Source of the DNA: Dactylellina haptotyla | Lineage: Eukaryota; Ascomycota; Orbiliomycetes; Orbiliales; Orbiliaceae | Assembly: GCA_031310005.1 (NCBI GenBank) | Contig: CM062382.1 | Span: 2,356,001 to 2,420,000 of the forward strand | Direction of reading: 5' to 3' | DNA: 64,000 nt | Part shown: positions 36,991 through 46,769 of the stretch, in pieces | Layout of the letters: each line of letters starts with the position of its first letter | Numbering within the stretch: the stretch's first letter is position 1 | Position numbers and translations under genes: made by a program | Notes under the pieces: generated by a model | Database searches by the model: none | The model's input: only the letters and a program-made list of their open reading frames with translations | What the model was told of the DNA's origin: nothing

Positions 36991-38637
36991 ATGAAGCTGA
37001 TCGACTACTTGGAGGCTCACAGCCCTCCAAGCCTAGTCATCAGAGAAAGCCCAACTCGCGAGGTGGTTTCCAATGCAGTGGACGGCCATCGCTGTCCTGA
37101 ACTCGGAGAATGGCGGAACTTTTGGGGAGAGATCCAAGCCATCTTTAACAGATTTAAGAGTCGCGAGGTAATTTCCAGACATCTATTCGTTATATATTTT
37201 TTGTGTAAGTGAGCTAACTGTATTCCTAGTTCAAGGCTCTGAAGGAGGCCAGGGAGGATTTCCTCTGGAACAATAGGCTCCACCGAAATGTTTCATCGGG
37301 ACGGGACGTCCAACTCGCTGTAAACAATATAGTCGGACGTCCTGTAGGGGAAATCCTCGGAAGAGTCTTCGGGATCGATGCTGGCTTTGGCGACGCTCGA
37401 GTAACCGTTAAGGTTGGCGACCCAGATCGTGTATTATTTGCACTACGGGAGCGACCGGACTCAACCACAGGCAACTGCATCTTCTTTAATGAAGCACTGC
37501 TAGCTATTGATGTCAAAGTTTCGTGGACGCTTGACCTCAAGAATCTTCGAGCTCTCTATAACGAAGAACTCAGGGACGCGCGGATGGCTACTGATAATAC
37601 GGGGCAATCTGAACTGCTTCGAGCAGTCGCGCAAGTTTACGCCTATATGGTTGTGAACAACCTGGCGTACGGCGCTTTGACGACGTACGACTCCACTTAC
37701 TTCTTCCATCATTTCGAAGATAGGGGGAAACCTCGTTTTGAAGTTTCCCCTGAAGTTAAGCAGGAAGACAATGGTTATAGGAGTCTGGTCGCCGCATTTG
37801 TTGGCGTTAGCGCCCGATGCTGGCTCGACCTTCGACATTCACCAGGCGTCCCAGGAATGACACAGACTCTGGTATCCGGAGTCCCAAAGCCAGTTGCTGC
37901 CAACTCTAAGGCACAGGCTGTTACTCCGGACCAGAACCTGTTTAAAGTCCCTGTGACGGTATCTTTGGATAACGGTTTTGATTTGTTCACAGAAAGCGGC
38001 CCAGGGCTAGACCGATGCTTTGCTGAGGTTGCTGTTACATTCGAGAGATTTATTTCTCGCAACCTCGCATCAACATCCCACGGTAGCCTGATATACGGGC
38101 AGCACACAAAGGCCGTCATACTTAAAGTTTACGACCTTTCTAGTGCAGATATATCTCGCGTTTGTGAGAAAGAGATTGAAATGTGAGTCACTTGTTCACT
38201 AACACACTGCCATCGACACAACTAATGATGTCTCATATAGTCATTCAGCACTTTCCCTATTACAGGGGACACATATCCCAAAGCTATGGGCTATCGGCAC
38301 CCTCTGGGGCCTTTTCAAGATTATCGCCATGGAGCCCTGTGGTGTTCCGGTGCCAACACCACCTCCTTTGGGGTTTTACGAGCAAGCACCTGAGTTGATT
38401 AGAGCGGTGCACTCTCAAGGAGTTGTTCACGGTGACTTCGCCTTGCGAAACTTTACAGTTTCCGAGGGCAATAAATATTGGTTAATAGACTTTAACTCTA
38501 GCCGCCGCGGAAATCTAAAGGATTTCCAGAGGGAGCAGTGTGCAGCTGATGAACAACTGCGCCGGATGAAAGCAGGGTATATCATCAAGCCAACAAGAAG
38601 CATCACGAGAACATCGAAGAGGGCTACGAAACTATAG
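36991..38637 (+). CDS. Restriction-endonuclease-like domain fused to a protein kinase domain
   Basis: Exons 36991-37167, 37230-38182 and 38241-38637; phases agree, 508 residues. Residues about 60-255 look like a PD-(D/E)XK-type nuclease fold: NEALLAIDVKVSW (D153-x-K155), then helix RAVAQVYAYMVVNN with Gln194, then YGALTTYDSTYFF. Residues about 335-470 look like a minimal protein kinase: Lys358 in AVILKVYD, Glu374 in the C helix, HGDFALRN (Asp442, Asn447) and DFN (Asp460, with Gly changed to Asn). The C-lobe is short, with little after the DFN motif, so it is either a compact kinase or truncated. Such REase-kinase fusions are known in fungi and in Crinkler-type proteins, where roles in conflict or host interaction have been proposed. 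Whether this one is active is unknown. The first ATG follows the broken exon chain closely, so a longer N-terminus is possible. Confidence 0.65.
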
Positions 38638-39169
38638 CTAGCTATGAGAGCTCAGCATGAATGGAAGGGGGCATAGAGATCACCAGGCAATACCCAGGGG
38701 CTGGTAGTTTTTGACTTTTGAAGCAAATCTTGAATTCGGAATGGTTTCGAATTCGATTGAACCATTTTGAAAATCGGATACGAATGTCTTGTAAATAATA
38801 GGAACACTGATGATTTTTGGTACGAAAGAGAACAGCAAAGAGCACATTTTAAAACGAATAAACGAGCTCATAATCACGACCTATCTGACTCAAATGAAAG
38901 TCGATGCTTTGTACAAATTTCTTTGTTGTCAGTGGTGTTCCAAATTCGTTGCAGTTTGTGGTAATGTGCCACGTCCTGTCTGAGCGAGGCGTTGAAATGT
39001 GGCTCGCTCCAACTTTAAAGCGCCATCTCGCCCAATGACGACGGACTGCATCCTGACATCGTCACAGAACCAACCAACAGAGTGGAGCCGCGATCCAAAC
39101 CCATCTCTCTCCACAACATTAACCCTCAGAACTGCCGAACCAAAGAGTTTCCGGATATCCAGTTGCAAA
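38638..39169. promoter_or_regulatory. Spacer with CUS2 promoter
   Basis: About 0.5 kb between the kinase stop and the CUS2 start on the same strand. The frame upstream of the chosen CUS2 start is open from about 38999, but the added sequence lacks family character, so it is taken as 5' leader. Confidence 0.5.
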
Positions 39170-40687
39170 ATGGCGGACGACGCGCCCATCCCCGAGGACT
39201 CGTTATTCGACGCGCGAGGCTTTCCGGTCACCATGGAAGGCCTCAACGAAGATGACCGCGTATCGTTCTCCAGAATCTCCCAGAAGTACACCCTCGAACA
39301 AGAGGACGGCACAGAGTACGAGTTCGATGAGAAACTAAAGCGCTGGTACGAAGTGGTAAGTCATCCTCTATCCGCTCCCCTCTCATCTCCATACCCTCGG
39401 TATCAAACAAAAAAATCCACGAAAAATTTCGTTGATGGTCGCTCTCTCTACCTCAAGACATTTTCCTCTGCCACACGAGCAATCTGGGAAAACGTCGTAT
39501 ATACATACATACGCCCCCGCGGGGATTTCAGGATTTTGACAATTTGAAAAACACCTAAATTGGTGGGTTTTAATGTTATCTCTATCTAGCTTGATGATTC
39601 TTTAGCCGAAGAACAAGCCAAAGCCTACGGCCCCATTGACGAAACGGAAGCCGCCACGCCTCGGAACAAGAAGCGGAAGAACGAGCACTCGAACGACCCG
39701 GAGGTAAGCTGACATAGTAAATCTTGACACCCTTGGTTTATACCTCTAACCATGTTTCTGTGTAGCCGGAAGCCGGTAATTCGAAACGGTCAAAGAAGAA
39801 CGGCAAATCCGACCAACCTGCTCGCGTGAACAAAGCCGTATACGTCACAAACCTACCACTCGATGCCACCGCCCAAGAAGTCGAGGAACTATTCTCCCGC
39901 TACGGCTTGATCGCTGAGGAGATCGATACCGGAAAGAAACGAGTCAAGTTGTACACAGACGCGGATGGTAAATTCAAGGGTGATGCGCTCATCGTCTTCT
40001 TTCGACCGGAGAGCGTCAACCTCGCTATCCAGATGCTCGACGACACTGATTTCCGACTGGGTGTTGGCGATGCTGGTGGCACGATCAAAGTCCAAGCGGC
40101 AGATTACAGCTACAAAGCGCAGCAAGATGCGCCGCAGGATAAGAAGATGACGAAGGATAAGAAGAAGATTATCGCGAAGAGTCAGAAGTTGAACAATAAA
40201 CTTGCGGACTGGGATGACGATGACCCAGCGGCTACGCAGACCGCTCCGTCGAGGTTCGATAAGGTGGTTATCCTGAAGCATATGTTTACGCTGAGCGAGT
40301 TGGAGGAAGACCCGGCCGCCATATTGGATATTAAGGAGGATATCCGTGAGGAGTGCTCCAAGTTGGGGGATGTTAAGAACGTTACTTTGTACGATGAAGA
40401 GGAGGCGGGGGTCGTCAGTGTTAGATTTGGAAATGATCAAAGCGCGCAGGCGTGCGTCAGGGTAAGTGATATGTTGTTTTCGAGGAAACGTTGAGCGACG
40501 TGGGCTAACATGCGGTGTGTTCGGATAGATGATGGATGGGAGGCATTTCGCGGGATCGAAGGTGGAGGCATACATATACGATGGCCATGAGCGTTTCAAG
40601 AAGAGCAAGACTCGAGATACAGATGCAGATGAGAAGTCGAGACTCGATAAATTTGGTGCTTGGCTGGAAGAAGAGGGCGAGGAATAA
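39170..40687 (+). CDS. CUS2: U2 snRNP assembly factor Cus2 / Tat-SF1 (HTATSF1) homologue
   Basis: Exons 39170-39355, 39590-39703, 39766-40461 and 40529-40687, all phase 0, give 384 residues. The N-terminus is acidic (MADDAPIPEDSLFDARGFPV) with an EFDEKLKRWYEV segment typical of Tat-SF1 proteins. RRM1 spans about 124-210 (KAVYVTNLPLDATAQEVEEL). The second RRM, about 255-350, has the U2AF-homology (UHM) features: an acidic helix (EEDPAAILDIKEDIREECSKLG) and the GRHFAG sequence that carries the Arg-x-Phe motif. Cus2/Tat-SF1 binds SF3B1 through the UHM and helps form U2 snRNP in the nucleus. A first intron of 234 nt is longer than the others. The start at 39170 gives the usual acidic N-terminus; upstream in-frame codons exist from 38999. 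Confidence 0.92.
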
Positions 40688-40948
40688 ATATTTCGTTGCG
40701 AAACTTATGTACTTTATGGAAGTGTACGATGGTTTTATTAATGCTGGGGGGGAACGGAGTTGTGATCGGGTTTATGGTTGTATCATTTGAGGTCCACAAG
40801 ACAATTTATCATTCCCTTTGGCAGGTCTTACTGAAACCGAGAGACTTTTATTTTGATTTATGTGGGTATCCTTATTTACAGATGCAGATATATATATAAA
40901 GCGGCGTAATGTCTCTCCCCCAACACTCAGAAATATTGATCGTACAGT

Positions 40949-42121
40949 TTACTTCTTCTCCTTTTGCTTCAATTCTTCCCTCCTAGCCTTCTCTTCGAGC
41001 ACCAGCTTCTCTAAGCTGACTTTTAGTGCCGCTCGTTCTTCGTCACTTGCCTCTGCACAACCAGCCCACCGTATCCTACAGGCTGCGTCAACGAGATAGA
41101 CGATTCCAATTCTCTCGTTCAGCATGGCGATAGACTCCTTGATCTGATTGGTGGCGCCCTGTCGTACGAATAGATATCTGGCATGTCGTTCTTCTCCTAG
41201 TTGCTTCCTGATATTGCGCATCGACATGAGAACGACCCAGGCCTTCAAAAAGTTCTCCTGTAAATTGATGTTGACCCGTTGCCAGACACCATCCTGGGGC
41301 GGTAGAGGCTCCTGCATCAATCGCTTGATATGGTCGTCCGGGCTGGATATGTATTCCTCCTTTAGAAGTTTGGACCCTGCGAAATCCTTGTCGATATCTT
41401 CCATCCATGTTGTGATTTGTTTATCTGCCCAAACGTTCGTCGAGAGCTGAACGAGCGAGACCCGGCCGGTGAAGAGGGTTGTCGAGTCGACGAGATCCGG
41501 GGTGACAAGGGTTCGGCCTTGGAAGTTGGGGAAGTAGAGTGATTTGTCTGCCCTGAAGGTTCTGGGCGGGGCGATGAAGAGCTTTCCCTTCTGGTGGCGC
41601 ATGTCAGAGAAATCTTGAAAGTAGGACTTGGTCCACTCTTGCGCTCTGTGTAAAATATAAGTCAGTATATATTGAATATACGTATGTCAAGCAATAAATA
41701 ATTAAATGTAGTAGGCATACAGCTCCCGCCGCCTTCTTAGATGCCTGTCATAATTCTGAAAGTCCTGCTTCTTCTGCTTGAGACTTCGAAGGTCCTTGCC
41801 GTGGTTGTCACCGGCGTTTGGGGGATCGTATTGGCCAATTGGCCGGCTCAATTGAGCGATCTCGACCTTGTCCGTCCCCTTCACAGTTTTGGGCCGAGCC
41901 ACCGTCTCATACGTAGGCGGCTTGGACGGTGGAGCCGAAGATGGCGGGGTCGAAGATGGCGGGGCACCGTCCGAGGAGGGCTTCTCAACAGCGGGAGGAG
42001 CTTCTTTGGAGGCAAAGTGGCGGGTTGGCGGGACTGCGAGTCGGCCGGCGCACGTCCAGCATGCCTTGCCAACCGCCCTCGCTGGCGTCGCCCGTGGAAA
42101 CAGCGCTGGCCGCAATATCAT
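40949..42121 (-). CDS. ATP10: Mitochondrial ATP synthase assembly factor Atp10
   Basis: Exons 42121-41721 and 41645-40949 (phase 2 junction) give 365 residues. The first 35 residues (MILRPALFPRATPARAVGKA onward to RHFAS) form a basic, acid-free mitochondrial presequence. A Pro/Ser-rich linker follows, then the Atp10 domain: LFIAPPRTFRADKSLYFPNF, LVTPDLVDSTTLFTGRVSLV, and the C-terminal block ERIGIVYLVDAACRIRWAGC, which matches the thioredoxin-like end of the family. Atp10 acts in the inner membrane with newly made Atp6 during assembly of the Fo sector. The last 30 residues are a charged helix (KARREELKQKEKK). It is divergent from RTT107 with 339 bp between starts, and convergent with CUS2. 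Confidence 0.93.
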
Positions 42122-42460
42122 GGCCGGTTTCGTCGAGGTTGCGAATGTCGAGTTCTTATTTTGAGGTGTTTTGGGGTGTTTTTCTGGGCGAATTTGAGAA
42201 TGAGCGGTCAGGTGACTTTCGCGACGTTCGCATTTGCTGTTTCGCCAACAAACGCGCACTTTGGTTCACGCGCGACAAAACATCCCTCCTTCTCTCTCTC
42301 CCTCTCTCTCTCCCTCCTCGACACCGCTTCTTGGGATATCTCCTACCCGTACCCGCTCGGAACCGGACTGTATCTGCGCACAAGGAGTATCGTACATGCA
42401 GCTGCCTCTCCTCTAACGTTGCTTCACTGTTGCTTCATCTGTATTCTGCAAGCTGCTTAA
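42122..42460. promoter_or_regulatory. Shared divergent promoter of ATP10 and RTT107
   Basis: 339 bp between opposite start codons. Contains a CT microsatellite (42289-42318), a common feature of fungal core promoters on the side of the plus-strand gene. No specific binding site is claimed. Confidence 0.6.
42289..42318 (+). repeat. (CT)n-rich tract
   Basis: Alternating CT dinucleotides with occasional extra C, about 30 nt, directly visible inside the ATP10/RTT107 promoter. Confidence 0.85.
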
Positions 42461-45380
42461 ATGGCGGCCAATTCAGCGCCTCCCAGGCAAGCCAAGCCTC
42501 TGTTCCATGATGTCAACTTTACCCTGATCAAAGGCCCAAATTTCAACGGAAAGGAATACGATAAGGTACCGGGTTTTTCTTCTTATTATTCTTCTGTACT
42601 CGAGTAGCTATCTAACTCCGTATCTTGTTCCATTTTCAGATCAGACAGCAGCTCCTTGACCATGGCGCCGTCGAAGTCGACCTCGAAGACAGCTCCCAGG
42701 GCGTCTCCGCCATAAACCTCGCAGACACAACCCACATCATCTCACCGGACATCGAATTCTCAGAATTCGATATTCTCGAACGCCGCCGTCTAGCCGGTGA
42801 AATTGACCAACGAATGCTCACCGTTGTCAAGCCGTCATGGGTAACAGACTCGATCAACAAGAAGAAAACGCAGCACATCAGAGCTTACAATGCCGACCCT
42901 CGGATGATATTCTCGGGTATCGAGGCCGTTATTGCCGACCTCCCGGAAGGGGATAGTGAAGCTATATGTGGAGGCATATTGGCCATGGGAGGGTTACACA
43001 AGACCGGTCTCTCGAGAATGACCACGCATATTGTCGCTTTAACGGTTGATAATGTAGGTAACCTTCCAGGAAGCTACAAGTTGAGATGAAGCTCATGCTA
43101 AGATGGTAAATAGGACGTTTGCAAGATGGCTATAGAGAAGGGTCTGAACGTCAAGATGGTCATGCCGCATTGGTACACATACCCCACCCGGATATCAAGC
43201 GAATTAGATTGGCTAACTAATAAACATGCTAGGTTCGACGACTGTCTGCGATTGAACCGTCGAATAGACGAAGCTCCGTACATGTTCCCGGATCCCGCCA
43301 TCATGGTCGCTAAAGCTAGCGATCCCCTACCATACCCTGCCGTAAACCTTACCCACATCCACGACCACAAGGAGAAACAAGATCCAGATCCCAAGTCTAT
43401 GAGAAATAAGACAGATATCTTTCAGAGCAAGTGCTGGTATTTCAGCAGCGATCTTGGACTGAACGAAAAACTCCAGAGAACCCTCCTCGACATAGTAAAA
43501 CAAGGGAGCGGGAAGATAGCTCAGCAAATCGAGGATGCGAATGTGCTAATATGCCCGTGGAGAGATGGCGATGACTACATTTACGCCAGCAAGAAGGGTA
43601 TTGATGTTGGGAACCTGACATGGCTATATTGGATGACAACTAGAGAGGAGTGGGTTTCTCCTAGGAGATATCTGTTACATTATCCTAAGGCGAGGATACC
43701 GATTCCAGGAATGGAAAACATGGTAGGATTTTCGACCAAACACTCTGCGGAAATCATGACCCCAACTAATATGTTATTTAGTTAATATCTGTCTCGAATT
43801 ACAATGGCGACGCCCGAATGTATCTCGAAAACCTGATAGAGGCTGCCGGCGCAACATTTACCCGAGCTATGAAGCCTGAAAACACACATCTTATCACCGC
43901 CAGGGATTCCTCGGACAAAGTCGAAGCTGCCCGGGAGTGGAATACCAACATGGTCAATCACTTATGGCTGGAGGAGAGCTACGCCAAGTGGGAAGTCCAA
44001 ACGTTATCGAATACGAAATACACCACCTTTCCCAAGCGTACAAATCTTATGGAAATCGTGGGGCAGACTAGGATTGATCTGGAAGCAATTTCACATGTAT
44101 TCTTCCCCGATTATGAAGAAGAGGGAGAGGACGCCGATGTACTGATGGGGGATTTGGATGAAGAACCACAGGAGGAGGAAGAAGTGGAGGAGGAAGTAGA
44201 AGAAGAAGAGGAGAAGGTGCCTGAAAAACCAGCCAAACGAGCCGGGAGACCGAAGGGGTCCAAAGGGACACCGAAACCGACTCATTTAGGCGACCCGTCT
44301 ACGGAGACTCCACGGCCCGGCAAGCGGATTACTAGTTTGGCTATGGAAACACCGAAAAACGCAATTCTATCCTCCCCGATGTCTATAATGAGCACTGGGA
44401 GCAGACGCGCTAAGGAGAATGCCGCAAAGAAACTACACGATATCATGCCTGATGTCTTACAGTTCGAGAAGGAAAAAAAGAGGAAAGGAGGTGTAACACA
44501 CGGCGGCAAGAGGAGCGTCACTCCAGATACAGAATCTTCCAAAGGAGGAAAGAAGAGAAGCTTACCCGCTGAGCCGGAGGATGACCCGATGGATGTGGAC
44601 GAGCGACCTGAGAAGAGCAAGAAGCAGAAGAAGAAGTCCATGGATAAAGTTAGCGTTTCGGTATATTTACTTCTAACCGCGCATCAAGTTTGGATCGAAC
44701 ATCCGGAGAGGGAAGATGACGATAAAGTATGTTCCTGGTGCATTTCCGTACACAGCTTTAGGTATGCTAATTGGGATTAATAGAAACAACTCCGAGACAT
44801 CGGGATCCAGTGTATCGAGAACCCGGACGCACACGTAACGCATGTTTGCGCACCGCGGCTCGTTCGAACCGAGAAGTTCGTCTGCGCGCTTGCCCGGGCA
44901 CCGGTTATCGTCAATTCGAATTGGATCGAGCAATGTCTCAAGCAGAAAGTCATCGTTGATACAAAACCGTATCTACTAAAGGACGCGGAAGGAGAGAAGA
45001 AGCTAAACATGAAACTGGCACAGTCGCTAGAACGGGCGAAAGAAAATGAAGGTAGAATGCTCGAGGGCCTCCAGGTTTACGTCACCCCGGGTGTAACTCC
45101 TGGCTGGGAGACATTCAAGAAGATTGTCGAGGCGAACGGCGGAACTGCATCACAATTCAAAGCGGTCAAGAGAGGCGGCGTGGCTGAGAACAAGGACGTG
45201 GCGACTACGAAGCGCCTGGTGCTTATCAGTGCGCCTAAGGATGAGAAACTGTTCACTGGGTTCAAGAAGATGGCGAAGGAAGCTGGGTGGGACCCGCTAG
45301 TCTATAAGACGGACTGGTTGTTGGATGTTGCCATGCAGCAGAAGCTGATGTGGTCGGATAAGTATGCTGTTTCGAAATAG
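42461..45380 (+). CDS. RTT107: Multi-BRCT DNA damage/replication scaffold Rtt107/Brc1
   Basis: Six exons: 42461-42565, 42640-43053, 43114-43172, 43233-43722, 43782-44726, 44784-45380; phases agree, 869 residues. N-terminal BRCT repeats cover about 12-440 (THIISPDIEF.. SWVTDSI; THIVALTVDN.. VVMPHWF-type end; WLYWMTTREEW; THLITARDSSDK.. LWLEESY). A long acidic linker (467-505) leads to GRPKGSKG at 511-518, similar to an AT-hook, and a Lys-rich nuclear signal. Two C-terminal BRCTs cover about 655-865 (THVCAPRLVRTEKFVCAL, NWIEQCL, WLLDVAMQQKLMW). Six BRCTs split 4+2 is the Rtt107/Brc1 layout; in yeasts the C-terminal pair binds gamma-H2A and the N-terminal ones bind partners such as Nse5-6 and Slx4 or Rad18. 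It acts at stalled forks. PTIP-like proteins are the wider family. Confidence 0.9.
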
Positions 45381-45721
45381 AGATAGATTCGTACTCATGT
45401 CTTTACGCACCTGGCTTTTTTTCTTCTTTTTTTGCTGTATTCAATACCTCCCCCCCCTCCTTCGACCCAGCGGGCGATTGTTGCGTTCTTTCGTTGGTTT
45501 TGATCCTTATGGCGGGACACCCGAATATTTTTTGGCGTTTCATGTGTCGATTTTTACAGCTTTCTGTATTATATGAAGAGAAGATTTCTTGTTCTTAAAA
45601 ATGGTATGCTTTGGCGGGTATACTAATATCTAATCAATAGAAACTGAATTTCCAAAAAAGAAGAGGACGCTAACTCCAGAGCAATGCAAACAATCTACAA
45701 GTAACATGCTATAACAAACGG

Positions 45722-46340
45722 CTACCATACTTTAATACCCTTGTCATCCCCTACACTGAACACCTGCGCCTGTCCCCGTTTTACCAGCACGTTCAGACAT
45801 TTGTTCAACATGGCCTGGTCCATTCCGTAGAACTCTTGGTCAGTCGTATGGTCTCCCTCCGTCAGCTCCAGGAGCGTCAGAACAGTATTCTTCTGCCCGG
45901 TGCTGTCAATCCATCCGTATATCTGGCTGGCAAAGTCCTCGGGCGTGCGCCAAAAGATGTATGCGATCGATTTCTCGGAGGAGAGCCACTCGGCGTTGGA
46001 AGTCTTAACGAGATCGTCGACGACTTCGCGGATCGTGGGGAGCGGGAGTTTGCCTTGCATGGTTGTGTTTAGTCTCACGGGATATTTATATACTACGGAA
46101 ATCAGAACGATGTTTCTTACGGTTTATGGACTTGTTGAAAAACAGTTCGGTATCCATCGCATCGACGAGGTTGAGGCGCCAGAGCTTGTGGGCACGGCAG
46201 TAGCCCAGGATGAAAGACCGCCATTGTGAGAGCTGCGACGACCAGGATAAGGTGTTCGGCTGGCGGGTGTAGAACGGCGGGAAGCCGTAGAATTCGGGGT
46301 AGTAGGGCGGGAGCGTAGTTTCGCCTTTGGCGTCGGACAT
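45722..46340 (-). CDS. VPS25: ESCRT-II subunit Vps25
   Basis: Exons 46340-46121 and 46053-45722 (phase 1) give 183 residues, the usual length. The N-terminal GFPPFYTRQPN (residues 19-29) holds the PPF motif that binds Vps22/Vps36. Two winged-helix domains follow (WRSFILGYCRAHKLW, AEWLSSEKSIAYIFWRTPED, GQKNTVLTLLELTEGD), ending GDDKGIKVW. The splice acceptor is an unusual AAG at 46054-46056, chosen because an ACTAAAC branch site stands just before it, the phase fits, and the join (SINRKLPLPTI) restores the expected protein. Vps25 is the two-copy arm of ESCRT-II and binds Vps20 to start ESCRT-III on endosomes. It is divergent from MED16. Confidence 0.95.
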
Positions 46341-46769
46341 CCTGTATCTTGTAACTTGTATCTTGTATCCCGTATCTCTATCCTTGATGATATGATTCTC
46401 CAACCGCCGCTTGTTTTTTATGTCATGACGATACGACGCTCGTGACAGGAAAGGTGGTTGCGGTGGGGCTAAAAGCGGGTCACAGACGAGCGACGTTGAG
46501 CTGCAGCTTGCGGGCGAGCTAAACCAACCGCATCGCTTTCGTTCGGGGCTTGGCCATCCAAACGCGTCGTCCAACCACGTTTTCCTGCGCCTCGTGGGAG
46601 GATTCGAGATCTTCCGTCGCAAACCCGCGCCGATACATGCCGAGTCTATAAAAAAATAATACCGGTCGCTAGACTGCCCGGTCGTTACATACCGAATACC
46701 TCGAAGGCCCCGTTCGTTGGTTGAAGCCCGTGATAGATTTGGAGCTCTTGAAGGGTCGTCGGAGAGAGG
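46341..46769. promoter_or_regulatory. Shared divergent promoter of VPS25 and MED16
   Basis: 429 bp between opposite start codons. Near 46344-46390 there is a run of repeated 'ttgtatctt'-like words next to the VPS25 start. No specific site claimed. Confidence 0.55.
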
